A stretch of DNA of 64,000 nucleotides from Deltaproteobacteria bacterium (GCA_029262455.1 JAJCZJ010000047.1:1-64000), one strand, 5' to 3'; positions 47,038-56,344 are shown, counted from the stretch's first letter. The notes: generated from the sequence alone by a model not told the origin. Made by a program: numbers and translations.

Positions 47038-48138
47038 CTATTGTATCTCGCCCATCACCCAGCGCGCGGTGTCCTCCGGCAGATCGGGAATGATCGCGAG
47101 AAACTGCTCGACGTCTTCTCCGATCAGATTCGCTCCGAGGTTCTCGACCAAGAAGCCGTGGTAGTGCGTCGCCACTCGTTCGCTGAGAAGTCCGCACCGT
47201 TTCAACGTCGGCACCACGAAGCCACTGATCGGGCCGAGGCGGCGTCCGGCCGTTCGGTTTTTGGTTAGCTCTTCACGCTCGTCCTGAACGCTCTGCAGCA
47301 GCGCCGCAGCATCGATGCCAACTTCGGACCAAATCTTGAGGGCTTCTGAGAACAACGTCTGCGCGTTTCGATTGTCGATCAATGTTCGAGAGGCCTCCAA
47401 CGCGAAATCTTCAAGCTCCGTCCGTTTCGCGTCGTCGAGCTGCGGAATGCAGCGCGAGACGTACTGCACACCGTAGGCGTGGTGGCGAGCCTCATCGCGT
47501 GCGACATACGTGAGCAGCTCTTTCAGCAGCGGCTCCTCGGTGTAGTTGCGCATCTCGCGAAAACTGTAGAGCGCCAATCCTTCGACGACGATCTGCATGC
47601 CGACCAACTTCTTGAGCCAGTCGTCTGTCCTCAAGGTCTCGTCGAGAATGTCCTTGAGCGGCGCTGCAATCGGCTGGACCTCGTCGAGTTTGTCGATGTA
47701 TTTCGCAAACACCTCGACATGGCGCGCCTCGTCCATCGTTTGCGTCGCAGCATAAAATTTCGCATCGGTGTGCGGGACTGCATTGACCAACTGCGAAGCG
47801 ACCATGAGGGCCCCCTGCTCGCCGTGCAGAAAGTTGCTCAAGCGAAACGCCGCCGTGCGGCGTGAGAGTTCCCATCGCGTTTCGTCGTCGAGGCCCAACC
47901 AATACGAAGTCTTCTCGATGGGAACCGCGGCACCGAGCGGCGTAGTCGAGAACAGATCACGGTCGATCTCCTGATCCCAATCAAGCTCGCGCTCCGCAAC
48001 CCACTGGGCTTCGGTGGCCTTGTGATAGAGGCGTCGGAGCTCCTCGACCTCGGGCTCGTAGTTCCACTGATAGACGACCTTCATGGCCGTATCTAAGTCA
48101 GGTTCTTGGGTGTCCGTCGCCAGCTTGAACTCACTCAT
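47038..48138 (-). CDS. Ferritin-like diiron protein
   Basis: Soluble protein of 366 aa with a complete carboxylate-bridged diiron site: E107 (HGEQGALM), E137-x-x-H140 (MDEARHVEVF), E186 (VVEGLALYSF) and E217-x-x-H220 (ARDEARHHAYG). This spacing on two helix pairs matches R2-like, AurF-like and related diiron oxygenase or oxidase families. No redox partner is adjacent, so the reaction is unknown; oxidation of an acyl or aromatic substrate is a guess. It is 30 bases downstream of the GntR regulator on the same strand, which suggests direct control by that repressor. Confidence 0.85.
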   Translation of the reverse strand: MSEFKLATDTQEPDLDTAMKVVYQWNYEPEVEELRRLYHKATEAQWVAERELDWDQEIDRDLFSTTPLGAAVPIEKTSYWLGLDDETRWELSRRTAAFRLSNFLHGEQGALMVASQLVNAVPHTDAKFYAATQTMDEARHVEVFAKYIDKLDEVQPIAAPLKDILDETLRTDDWLKKLVGMQIVVEGLALYSFREMRNYTEEPLLKELLTYVARDEARHHAYGVQYVSRCIPQLDDAKRTELEDFALEASRTLIDNRNAQTLFSEALKIWSEVGIDAAALLQSVQDEREELTKNRTAGRRLGPISGFVVPTLKRCGLLSERVATHYHGFLVENLGANLIGEDVEQFLAIIPDLPEDTARWVMGEIQ

Positions 48139-48168
48139 TTCAACTCCTCTATAAGTGCGTGAACGACT

Positions 48169-48909
48169 CTAAGATGCTTGGCAGTCTCGATCGGTTTCGA
48201 GGGCCTGCGCCACGTCGATCAAATGTTGAAAATAGTCGTCGAGCGCATCGAGAGCACTCTCCGGCTCACCGCCGCCCATCGCTTCCAGACAGCGATCGAT
48301 ACAAGGCACGACATCGCCGGGATCCCGATCCAGCTGGTCGCGCGCTCTGCGCATCGCATCCGAACTCAGTAGATCACGCGTACGCCGTGCCATCATCCGC
48401 CAAATCCGATTACCGGTCAGATCAGCCAAGTGCACGATCACATCGCGGCTCGCGGCGAAGCGCACCTCACGCGACATCGAGTCGTCGGCGAGAATACCAC
48501 GCAAGCGTCGAATCTCGCCGAGTTCATCCGGTTCGCACCGCTGAACAGCCAGACGCGCCATCTCATACAACAGCGGATGTAGAACTTCTATCAGGTCGAC
48601 GAGCGCCTTGGTGTCCACGGATCCGCCGCGAAATACCATCGGAGCGAAGAGATCCAACGACCCCTCGACGATCGGTTGCACACGCGCACCATCCCCTTGT
48701 CGAACCGAAACCAGGCGCAAACCTTCGAGAACCTTGATCGCCTCCCGCACCGTGGTTCGGTTCACGCCGTAGCGCTCGGCGAGCTCCCGCTCCGGGGCCA
48801 ACTTGGTCCCGGCCGGAATACGCCCGTCGAGAATCGCATCGCGGAGCGCCTCCGCAATGTCTTCATGAGCCCGGCGCCGCGAGCGCTCAAATTCAACTAC
48901 CCTGTTCAT
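48169..48909 (-). CDS. GntR-family (FadR subfamily) transcription regulator
   Basis: Regulator of 246 aa. The N-terminal winged helix is typical (IAEALRDAILDGRIPAGTKLAPERELAERYGVNRTTVREAIKVLEGLRLVSVRQG, in parts); the C-terminal domain is all-helical, FCD/FadR-like, with acidic and His residues (REVRFAASRDVIVHLADLTGN). The start is set at ATG 48909 (MNRVVEFERSRRR), because a perfect GntR-type palindrome lies at 48933-48947, upstream of this start and inside the longer frame to 48954. The residue content before M16 (MTNWLDQCYLVVLDR) is not family-like. Probable autoregulator of itself and the downstream diiron gene. Confidence 0.88.
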   Translation of the reverse strand: MNRVVEFERSRRRAHEDIAEALRDAILDGRIPAGTKLAPERELAERYGVNRTTVREAIKVLEGLRLVSVRQGDGARVQPIVEGSLDLFAPMVFRGGSVDTKALVDLIEVLHPLLYEMARLAVQRCEPDELGEIRRLRGILADDSMSREVRFAASRDVIVHLADLTGNRIWRMMARRTRDLLSSDAMRRARDQLDRDPGDVVPCIDRCLEAMGGGEPESALDALDDYFQHLIDVAQALETDRDCQAS

Positions 48910-48932
48910 CCGATCAAGAACCACGAGATAGC

Positions 48933-48947
48933 ATTGGTCCAACCAAT
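48933..48947. promoter_or_regulatory. GntR-type operator palindrome
   Basis: ATTGGTCCAACCAAT is a perfect inverted repeat (6-bp arms, 3-base centre) that matches the TTGGT-n-ACCAA pattern bound by FadR-subfamily GntR regulators. It lies 24 bases upstream of the regulator's ATG at 48909 on the minus strand, an ideal site for autorepression. Inference, not tested. Confidence 0.75.
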
Positions 48948-49004
48948 TTGTCAACCTGCGATTTTGGCCATCAACCGAATCCGAATGGCCAGATCAGCCC
49001 AAAA

Positions 49005-49018
49005 TTCGACCGGTCGAA
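49005..49018. promoter_or_regulatory. Perfect 14-bp palindrome in divergent intergenic region
   Basis: TTCGACCGGTCGAA is self-complementary over all 14 bases and sits between A- and T-rich flanks, about 80 bases before the start of the propeller/dihaem gene and about 95 bases upstream of the GntR start. It could be an operator for either divergent gene; no regulator can be assigned. Confidence 0.45.
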
Positions 49019-49095
49019 CCATTTTCATTTCCGTTTCGGAGTGATGGCGTGGTAGCTATCTATACTTACGTAAAACAACACTGACAGGGGGTTCC

Positions 49096-52000
49096 ATGGG
49101 TCTTGCCCGCCGCTCGTTCACTGCCTGCATCCTGCTCTGCGCATTTGCAGCGCCTTCCGCTTTCGCCGCATTTACCGCCTTCGAAAGCGGCCTGGTACGC
49201 CCACTCGCCTTGTCCCCCGACGGGGCGACCCTGTACGCGGTCAACACCCCGGACAACCGGCTCGAGATCTTCGCCGTTGCCAGCGGCAATCTGACCTACA
49301 CAGGCTCGGTCGAAGTCGGCCTCGAGCCGGTCGCCGTTGCGGCGGTCTCGAACAGCGAGGTCTGGGTCGTCAACCATCTGTCGGATAGCATCAGCGTGGT
49401 CGATGTCGGTACTTCACCGCCGACCGTGACCCGCACCCTGCTGGTCGGCGACGAACCGCGCGACATCGTCGTAGCAGTCGGAACCGTCGGCACCCGTGTG
49501 ATGATCACCTCGGCGCGGCGCGGACAAAACAGCACCAATCACTCAACCGATCCGATTCCTCCGCGGCTAACCACCGCCGGTGTTGGGCGAGCGCTGGTTT
49601 GGGTCTTTGACCCAGGCAATCTCGGGACGAACCTCGAGGGCAATCCAATCTCCGTCGTTGAGCTCTTCGGCGACACGCCGCGCGCGCTTACCGTGAGCCC
49701 CGACGGCAATAGCGTCTTCGCCGCAGTATTTCACTCCGGAAATCAGACCGCGACCGTCTCCGAGGGCGCCGTTTGCGACACCAGCAACTTCAACCTCAAC
49801 AACGATAACCTGCAAGGTTCTTGCATCGTCGGCGGACAGACCATGCCGGGCGGCTTGCCTCTCCCGCACGACAACGACGATGGCGACTTCCGCCCCGAAA
49901 CTGGGCTGATCGTCAAGTTCGATGGGGCAGACTGGGTCGATGAACTCGGCCGCTCGTGGAACAACGCGGTCAAGTTCGACCTCCCCGACTCCGACGTTTT
50001 CGAGATCTCGACAACGAGTGGCGCGATTCTGAACACACACGCCGGCGTCGGCACCATCAATTTCAATATGGTGACCAACCCGGTCAGCGGGAACGTTTAC
50101 GTCTCCAACACCGAAGCCATCAACGAAGTCCGCTTCGAGGGTCCTGGGATCCACGCCGCCAGCTTCAAGCCTGTCGGCGAACCGGCGACCGTCCAGGGCC
50201 ACCTCCACGAGAGCCGCATCACGGTCATCGAGGACCTCACCAACAACGTCAATCCGCGCCACCTAAACAAGCATATCGACTACGACGTCCTACCATCCCC
50301 GGGCAGCGTCAAGGCCAACAGTCTTGCCACTCCAACCGACATGGCCATAACGAGCGACGGCACGACTCTCTACGTCGCCGCCTTCGGTTCAGGCAAGATC
50401 GGCGTTTTCAACACCGCACTGCTCGAGGCCGACACCTTCGTACCATCGTCGCTGACCCACATCCCGGTTGGCGGAGGACCGATTGGTCTGGTGCTCGATG
50501 AGGCCAACGACCGCCTCTACGCGCTCAACCGCTTCGACAACACCATCTCGATCGTCGACACCAACACGCAATCGGAGCTCGGTACGGTTGCGATGTACAA
50601 CCCGGAACCCGCCAACATCGTCGACGGTCGGCCGATTCTCTACGACGCCAACCTCACGTCGAGCAACGGCGAAGCGTCGTGCTCGTCATGCCACATCTTC
50701 GGCGATCTCGACAGCTTGGCATGGGATCTGGGAAATCCCGACGACGAGCTCACCATCAACAACCTTCCCCTCAACAATTCTGTGCCAGACATTGGCTTCA
50801 AGGACTTCCACCCAATGAAGGGTCCGATGACGACACAGACGTTGCGTGGAATGAACACACACGGCGCGCTGCACTGGCGTGGCGATCGCTCGGTTGGGTT
50901 CTTCGGCAACAGCCCGACGGACGAAGTGCTGTCCTTTCGCAACTTCATCGTCGCGTTCGAGGGCCTCGTCGGACACGACGGCCTGATCTCCGTGAGCGAC
51001 ATGGACCTGTTTACAGGTTTCATGCTCGACGTATTACTGCCACCGAACCCAGTGCGACCGCTCGATAATTCGCTCGGCGCCTCGGAACAATCTGCACTCA
51101 CGCTGTACAACGGCCCAGCGACCGACTCCGGCGTCGAATCGTGTAACGGATGCCACCGGCTCTCACCCGAGCTCGGCTTCTTCGGCGCCGATGGTGGGCG
51201 TAGTTTTGAGAACGAAACCCAGCACATGAAAGTCGCACACCTGCGCAACATCTATCAGAAGATCGGAATGTTCGGCATGCCGCAGGTTCCGTTCATTACC
51301 CCGGGAGACAACGGGCACAAAGGCTCGCAGATCCGCGGCTTCGGATTTCTCCACGACGGCAGCATCGACACCGTCAAACGCTTCCTCACGGCAAGTGTCT
51401 TCAACCTGTCGGGATCGCAAGAAACAAACCTCGAGTCGCTTATGTTTCAGTTCGACTCCAACCTAGCCCCGGTCGTCGGACAGCAAGTCACACTGAACGA
51501 CACCAACAGCGGTATCGCAGGACCGCGCATCGACCTGCTCATCGACCGAGCGCGCACCTGCTTTGATGTCTTGCTGACAGAAGGCACCACCGAGTGCGAG
51601 TTGATCGTGAAAGGCACTTCCAGCGGCGAAAGTCGCGGTTGGGTGGGCGAGTTGCAGGGTCCATGTGGACCGGCGCAAACAGTCCTATTCCGCAGCGACC
51701 GCGCTGGCGACCCGACCCTCACCGACGGCCAACTCCGCGCACTCGCATCGATCCCTGGCGACGTCTTGACCTATACATGCGCTCCTCCGGGCTCCGGCGA
51801 ACGCATGGGTATCGACCGTGATGAGGACAGCTTCCTCGATCAGGACGAAGAAGATGCCGGCAGTGACCCGGCTGACCCGCTGTCGATTCCCGGCACGACA
51901 AGTGCCACCGTGATCTCAGCCAAGAAGCTCTTCATCAAAGACCGCTCCGATGACAACGAGAGCAGGCGCAAGATCGTATTGGTCAGCAAAGACGCCAGCA

Positions 52001-52443
52001 TCACATTCCCGGCGCAAATGTCAGCGAACGACCCTCGCTGTAACGGCCAACCCTCCGGCTCCTTCAACACCACCCTCACCATCGCCAGCAGTGCTTCCGG
52101 GGAGACACACAGTGTCGATCTGGCCTGTCAGAACTGGAAGGCCCTTGGGAACGCCAGCAATCACAAGGGATACCGGTATAGAGACAGAGAGCTCGACGAC
52201 GGGACCGCTCAGGTCGTCACTTGGAGGGCCGGCAAGCTCAGGGTCGTTCTTCGCGGCAAGGGCCCCAGCACGCTCGACTACGACCTCACCCTCGGTCTCT
52301 CGCAAAGCACCGTCGATGTCCTGTTCGACAACAACGGCGACGGCCTGTGCATGGCGTGCACTCCGTTCAACGGCAAGGATGGTAGTGACGGCAAAAAGTA
52401 TCTCGCTAAGAGTTGCGCAGCACCCGCTTCTTGCGGGCTCTAA
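49096..52443 (+). CDS. Exported YVTN beta-propeller / dihaem peroxidase-like protein
   Basis: Protein of 1115 aa with signal peptide (SFTACILLCAFAAPSAFA). Residues about 25-500 hold YVTN-type propeller blades (GATLYAVNTPDNRLEIF, EVWVVNHLSDSISVVDVG, DRLYALNRFDNTISIVDTNTQ). Two heme c attachment motifs follow, CSSCH at 529-533 and CNGCH at 683-687, in a MauG/CcpA-like context (GNPDDEL, MKGPMTTQTLRGM, LHWRGDRS). An EF-hand-like stretch (DRDEDSFLDQDEEDAGSDP) precedes an unrecognised C-terminal domain of about 190 residues. Probably a periplasmic or surface redox protein; the substrate is unknown. Confidence 0.88.
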   Translation: MGLARRSFTACILLCAFAAPSAFAAFTAFESGLVRPLALSPDGATLYAVNTPDNRLEIFAVASGNLTYTGSVEVGLEPVAVAAVSNSEVWVVNHLSDSISVVDVGTSPPTVTRTLLVGDEPRDIVVAVGTVGTRVMITSARRGQNSTNHSTDPIPPRLTTAGVGRALVWVFDPGNLGTNLEGNPISVVELFGDTPRALTVSPDGNSVFAAVFHSGNQTATVSEGAVCDTSNFNLNNDNLQGSCIVGGQTMPGGLPLPHDNDDGDFRPETGLIVKFDGADWVDELGRSWNNAVKFDLPDSDVFEISTTSGAILNTHAGVGTINFNMVTNPVSGNVYVSNTEAINEVRFEGPGIHAASFKPVGEPATVQGHLHESRITVIEDLTNNVNPRHLNKHIDYDVLPSPGSVKANSLATPTDMAITSDGTTLYVAAFGSGKIGVFNTALLEADTFVPSSLTHIPVGGGPIGLVLDEANDRLYALNRFDNTISIVDTNTQSELGTVAMYNPEPANIVDGRPILYDANLTSSNGEASCSSCHIFGDLDSLAWDLGNPDDELTINNLPLNNSVPDIGFKDFHPMKGPMTTQTLRGMNTHGALHWRGDRSVGFFGNSPTDEVLSFRNFIVAFEGLVGHDGLISVSDMDLFTGFMLDVLLPPNPVRPLDNSLGASEQSALTLYNGPATDSGVESCNGCHRLSPELGFFGADGGRSFENETQHMKVAHLRNIYQKIGMFGMPQVPFITPGDNGHKGSQIRGFGFLHDGSIDTVKRFLTASVFNLSGSQETNLESLMFQFDSNLAPVVGQQVTLNDTNSGIAGPRIDLLIDRARTCFDVLLTEGTTECELIVKGTSSGESRGWVGELQGPCGPAQTVLFRSDRAGDPTLTDGQLRALASIPGDVLTYTCAPPGSGERMGIDRDEDSFLDQDEEDAGSDPADPLSIPGTTSATVISAKKLFIKDRSDDNESRRKIVLVSKDASITFPAQMSANDPRCNGQPSGSFNTTLTIASSASGETHSVDLACQNWKALGNASNHKGYRYRDRELDDGTAQVVTWRAGKLRVVLRGKGPSTLDYDLTLGLSQSTVDVLFDNNGDGLCMACTPFNGKDGSDGKKYLAKSCAAPASCGL

Positions 52444-52450
52444 CAGCTGA

Positions 52451-52480
52451 GGGGGCGGTGCCGCGCCCGACACCGCCCCC
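52451..52480 (+). terminator. Strong hairpin after propeller/dihaem gene
   Basis: A perfect 10-bp GC stem (GGGGGCGGTG / CACCGCCCCC) with a 10-base loop begins seven bases past the stop codon. It is followed by TCCCTCCT rather than a T-run, so it is either a weak or Rho-assisted terminator or an mRNA 3' end stabiliser. Confidence 0.55.
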
Positions 52481-52522
52481 TCCCTCCTGGATCTCTCGAC
52501 CGGGCCGTACACAATAGCGGCG

Positions 52523-53446
52523 ATGATTGTCCGGGCCCAAGGTGTATCGAAGAAATTTGATCAGCACCTCGCCGTAGAAGATCTCGACCTCGAGATCCCG
52601 CACGGCTCCTGCTTCGGGCTGCTCGGTCCGAACGGCGCCGGCAAGACTACGACCTTGCGGATGATCTACGGCGCCACCGCGCCAACATCGGGCTGCATCA
52701 AGGTCTTCGATATCGACGTCGCCAAGCAGCCACGCAGCGTCCGCGCCAGGCTCGGCGTGACCCTGCAGCACAACGTGATGATCGATGTCCTCACTCCGAT
52801 CGACAATCTGCGCGTCTTCGGCCGCTACCACCTGCTCCGTGAGCCCGAGTTATCGAAGCGGATCGACTACCTGGTCGACTTTCTCGAGCTGCGATCCCAC
52901 GCCGACATGCCCGTCATCAATCTGTCCGGCGGATTTCAACGAAGACTGGCGATCGCCATGTCCCTGATGAACGATCCCGAGTTGCTCATCCTCGACGAGC
53001 CGACCACCGGACTCGACCCAGCGGTGCGCCTCGCCCTGTGGTCCAAGATCCGCGATCTCCGCACCGCGGGAACCACCGTCCTCATCACGACCCACTACAT
53101 GGACGAGGCCCAGAGGCTATGCGACCGCGTCGCGGTCATGGCCGAGGGGAAGATCATCGCCGAGGGGGCCCCGAGCGACCTCATCGCAACCCACTTGAAG
53201 CAGGAAGCCATCGAGATCGACTGCGATCCGTCCGAGGAAAAAAAGTTGCTCGCGCTGCTGCCGAACACGGCACGCACCATGCGGGCAGCCGGCCGATTGG
53301 TCATTTACGTCGATGAAGCCACCGAACTCCTTTCCTCCATCGACGCCGTCTCAAAAGACGACAGACACAGTCGTGTCATTCGGCCGACCAACCTCGAAGA
53401 TCTTTTCTTGCACCTTACCGGTACGCAGCTGGAGGGCGGCGCATGA
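52523..53446 (+). CDS. NodI-type ABC transporter ATPase
   Basis: ATPase of 307 aa of the ABC-2 exporter (DRA/NodI) group. Walker A GPNGAGKTTT, Q-loop VTLQHNVMIDVLTPIDNL, signature LSGGFQRRLAIAMSL, Walker B LLILDEPTTGLDP and switch TTHYMDEAQRLCDR are intact. The C-terminal regulatory extension is as in NodI. The stop overlaps the permease start (ATGA). The exported substrate is unknown; NodI itself exports lipo-oligosaccharides. Confidence 0.93.
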   Translation: MIVRAQGVSKKFDQHLAVEDLDLEIPHGSCFGLLGPNGAGKTTTLRMIYGATAPTSGCIKVFDIDVAKQPRSVRARLGVTLQHNVMIDVLTPIDNLRVFGRYHLLREPELSKRIDYLVDFLELRSHADMPVINLSGGFQRRLAIAMSLMNDPELLILDEPTTGLDPAVRLALWSKIRDLRTAGTTVLITTHYMDEAQRLCDRVAVMAEGKIIAEGAPSDLIATHLKQEAIEIDCDPSEEKKLLALLPNTARTMRAAGRLVIYVDEATELLSSIDAVSKDDRHSRVIRPTNLEDLFLHLTGTQLEGGA

Positions 53447-54210
53447 CGTTCTCCCTGCCCCACGCCCTCGCCGTCTGGCGCCGCAACGCTGCGATGTACG
53501 GCCGCACCTGGATGTACAATCTGTTGCCGAACTTCTTCGAACCAGTTCTCTATCTCGTCGCTATCGGCCTCGGTGTCGGCGCCTACGTATCCGAGATGGC
53601 GGGCATGTCGTACGCCGAGTTTCTCGCGCCCGGGTTGGTTTGCGTCGCAGCGATGAACGGAGCCAGCTTCGAAGTCACCTACAACATCTACGTTCGCCTG
53701 ACCTTCGACAAAGCCTACGACGCCATGCTGACGACGCCGATCGGTCCCGACGAAGTTCTCGCCGGCGAGGTGCTTTGGGCCATGACCCGTGCGTCGATAT
53801 ACGGAGGCTGCTTCTTTCTGGTCCTCGTATTGTGGGGTCTCGCACCAATGCCGAGCGCGATCCTGGCACTGCCATCAATTCTGTTGTCCGGACTACTGTT
53901 CGCGGCACTCGGGATTGCGTTCACTTTGCGCGTACCCTCGATCGACTTGTTCTCCTTCTACTTTACCTTGTTTCTGACACCACTATTTCTATTCTCCGAT
54001 GTCTTCTTCCCTCTCGAAGAGCGCCTCGCGGGAGCCTGGCTGTGGGTGGCAGAGCTCCTTCCCCTTCTGCACCCGGTGCGCATCGCGCGCTGCGCCTTCC
54101 GCGGTGAGTTCAGAGCGATCATCCTCTGGGACGTCGTGTACCTGCTAGGACTGTCCACCGCGCTGCTGTGGTGGTCGCGCAGCGCAGTCCGCGAACGCTT
54201 GATGAGCTGA
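53443..54210 (+). CDS. NodJ-type ABC-2 permease
   Basis: Permease of 255 aa with six membrane helices. RTWMYNLLPNFFEPVLYLVAIGLGVG, EFLAPGLVCVAAMNGASFEVTYNIYVRLTFDKAYDAMLTTPIGPDEVLAGEVLWA (in parts) and FPLEERLAGAWLWVAELLPLLHPVR are typical of the ABC-2/NodJ family. It forms an exporter with the preceding ATPase. No dedicated periplasmic partner is seen. Confidence 0.93.
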   Translation: MTFSLPHALAVWRRNAAMYGRTWMYNLLPNFFEPVLYLVAIGLGVGAYVSEMAGMSYAEFLAPGLVCVAAMNGASFEVTYNIYVRLTFDKAYDAMLTTPIGPDEVLAGEVLWAMTRASIYGGCFFLVLVLWGLAPMPSAILALPSILLSGLLFAALGIAFTLRVPSIDLFSFYFTLFLTPLFLFSDVFFPLEERLAGAWLWVAELLPLLHPVRIARCAFRGEFRAIILWDVVYLLGLSTALLWWSRSAVRERLMS

Positions 54211-54273
54211 CGCTGCAGCGCCAACCGATATCCGGCAGCGAAACATTGCCGACGGCGAGTATCAGGAAAGGCT

Positions 54274-54325
54274 AGGCTCCTGCCGAGCCGCGCAGCGACC
54301 CTGAAACGCGGCTCGCCGGGAGCCT
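54274..54325. repeat. REP-like hairpin between convergent genes
   Basis: AGGCTCCTGCCGAGCCGCG at 54274-54292 and its imperfect reverse complement CGCGGCTCGCCGGGAGCCT at 54307-54325 (17 of 19 paired, 14-base loop). This is the same unit family as at 1557-1687 and 4001-4026. It lies between the ends of the ABC permease and acetolactate synthase genes. Confidence 0.65.
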
Positions 54326-54341
54326 CACCAATCACCGCCGG

Positions 54342-56192
54342 CTAGAAGTACTCTGTCGCTCCCGGCTCGCTGTCGTCGACCTCTTCGGCGTCGCGGCTCG
54401 CAATATGCGCCCCGGTAATCATGTCCTTGTAGCCGAGTCCAGGACCAACCATTGGGTAAACATGCGCCGTCGGATCCACCATGACTTCCAAGAACGCCGG
54501 ACCATCAAACGCCACGAAATCTTCGAGCGCCTTTCGGACTTCCGAATTCTTGGTGACGCGCACGGCAAAGCCGAAACCGTCGGCTTCGACCGCCTTGATG
54601 AAATCCTTCTTGTGCAACGTCTTGTCGGTACCCGAATAACGATTGGCGTAGAACAAGTCCTGCCACTGGCGGACCATCCCGTCGCCCATATTGTTGAGCA
54701 GCAGCACCTTGACCGGAACGTCATAGGTCGTGAGAGTTTCCAGTTCACCGAGATTCATCCGGATACTTCCGTCGCCGTCGACATCGATGACGAGCGCCCC
54801 CGGATTGGCGAGCTGTGCACCGATCGCCGCTGGCAAGCCAAAGCCCATCGTGCCCATGCTACCAGACGTCATGAACAGTCTCGGCTTCTTGAAATCGAGA
54901 TACTGCGCGGCCCACATTTGATGCTGCCCAACGCCCGTAGCGACGAAGGCTTCGCCGCCGGCAATCTCGTTGAGAGTGGCGAGAACATGCTCGGCCTGAA
55001 CCGCGCTCGACTCACGGTTGTAGTTGAGCGCGTGATTGGCCTTGAGCTCGACAACGTGTTTTACCCACGTCGAAAAATCCGCTTTGACCCCTTCGCCACC
55101 CTTGAGCAGCTGGGTCAGACCGCGCTTCGCGTCGGCGACATGCGACCAGTCGACATTCATGACCTTGCCAATTTCAGACGCGTCGATGTCTAAGTGCGCG
55201 AGTTTGGCGTTTGGGGCAAACTCCTTGACCTTACCGGCAACACGGTCGTCAAAGCGCGAGCCAACCGCAAACAGGAAGTCGCAATCTTCCACTGCGTAGT
55301 TGGCAAACGCTGCGCCGTGCATGCCGAGCATTTGCAGAGAGAGTTCGTCCGTCGTGTCAAAACAACCGATCCCCATCAACGTCGTGACGACGGGAATCTG
55401 GAAGCGTTTGGCAAAACGCGTGAGAGCCGGCCCGGCATCCCCGTTGATGACGCCGCCTCCCGCGTAGATCAGCGGACGCTTACTTTGAGTCAGCAGGTCG
55501 TAGAACGCCTTTGTTTCGTCTTTGGACAAACGCGAGCGTCCAACGTTGAGCACCCGCTCGCTGTAGCCAGGTAGAGGTAGCAGACCCTCCCCCTTGAAGA
55601 TGCCTTCGAAGTTCTGGACGTCCTTCGGAACGTCAATGACAACCGGCCCCGGGCGACCACTGCGCGCGATGTCGAACGCGCTGCGCATGGTTTCTTCGAT
55701 CTTGGTCTCGTCGGTCAAAAGAAACACGTGCTTTGCGCAAGGCGACATGATGTTGAAGATTGGCGCCTCCTGAAATGCATCGGTGCCCATCGCTGCGCGG
55801 GGCACTTGCCCACAGATCAGAACAACCGGAACAGAGTCCGCCTGGCAGTCGCGTATCGGCGTAACCGCATTGGTCGCACCCGGTCCCGAAGTGACGAGAA
55901 AAACTCCGACACGGCCACTCGATCGCGCATAACCTGCGGCCATAAACCCAGCGCCCTGCTCGGTCGCCGGCACCACCAACCGCATTTCGTCCTTAACGCT
56001 ACGTCCCTCGTTGTAACGAAAAACAGCGTCGTACGTTGGCAGAATCGCCCCACCACTGTAGCCGAATAACGTATCGACACCCTCATCGGCCAGGACCTGT
56101 ACGATCATATCCGCCCCGGTCATCGTCGCACCCGCCAACGGGTGCCGGTCGTTCTTCTGCTTGGTGTTTGTCGGCTTCATCAGTGTCGGCAT
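54342..56192 (-). CDS. ilvB: Acetolactate synthase catalytic (large) subunit
   Basis: ThDP-dependent enzyme of 616 aa of branched-chain amino acid synthesis. VLADEGVDTLFGYSGGAILPTYDA, the catalytic glutamate in VPATEQGAGFMAAGYARSSG, FLVTSGPGATNAVTPI, the FAD-site DFLFAVGSRFDDRVAGK, and the ThDP/Mg motif GDGSIRMNLGELETLTTYDVPVKVLLLNN (in parts) support AHAS rather than another ThDP enzyme. The N-terminal 20 residues are a charged extension. No regulatory small subunit (ilvN) lies next to it. Downstream is a REP-like hairpin. Confidence 0.93.
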   Translation of the reverse strand: MPTLMKPTNTKQKNDRHPLAGATMTGADMIVQVLADEGVDTLFGYSGGAILPTYDAVFRYNEGRSVKDEMRLVVPATEQGAGFMAAGYARSSGRVGVFLVTSGPGATNAVTPIRDCQADSVPVVLICGQVPRAAMGTDAFQEAPIFNIMSPCAKHVFLLTDETKIEETMRSAFDIARSGRPGPVVIDVPKDVQNFEGIFKGEGLLPLPGYSERVLNVGRSRLSKDETKAFYDLLTQSKRPLIYAGGGVINGDAGPALTRFAKRFQIPVVTTLMGIGCFDTTDELSLQMLGMHGAAFANYAVEDCDFLFAVGSRFDDRVAGKVKEFAPNAKLAHLDIDASEIGKVMNVDWSHVADAKRGLTQLLKGGEGVKADFSTWVKHVVELKANHALNYNRESSAVQAEHVLATLNEIAGGEAFVATGVGQHQMWAAQYLDFKKPRLFMTSGSMGTMGFGLPAAIGAQLANPGALVIDVDGDGSIRMNLGELETLTTYDVPVKVLLLNNMGDGMVRQWQDLFYANRYSGTDKTLHKKDFIKAVEADGFGFAVRVTKNSEVRKALEDFVAFDGPAFLEVMVDPTAHVYPMVGPGLGYKDMITGAHIASRDAEEVDDSEPGATEYF

Positions 56193-56344
56193 TGCCCAGA
56201 CCTCTCAACAAGAAATAGAGGCCCGAATTCTACCTGAGATTCCGCAGGTTTACGAGCACTCTCCACCGACGTGGAGACGCTGCGCTACTCAGCCGCCGAT
56301 AACCATCAACGCTCGCCATCGGGCCACTGCGCGACCCGGTGAAT

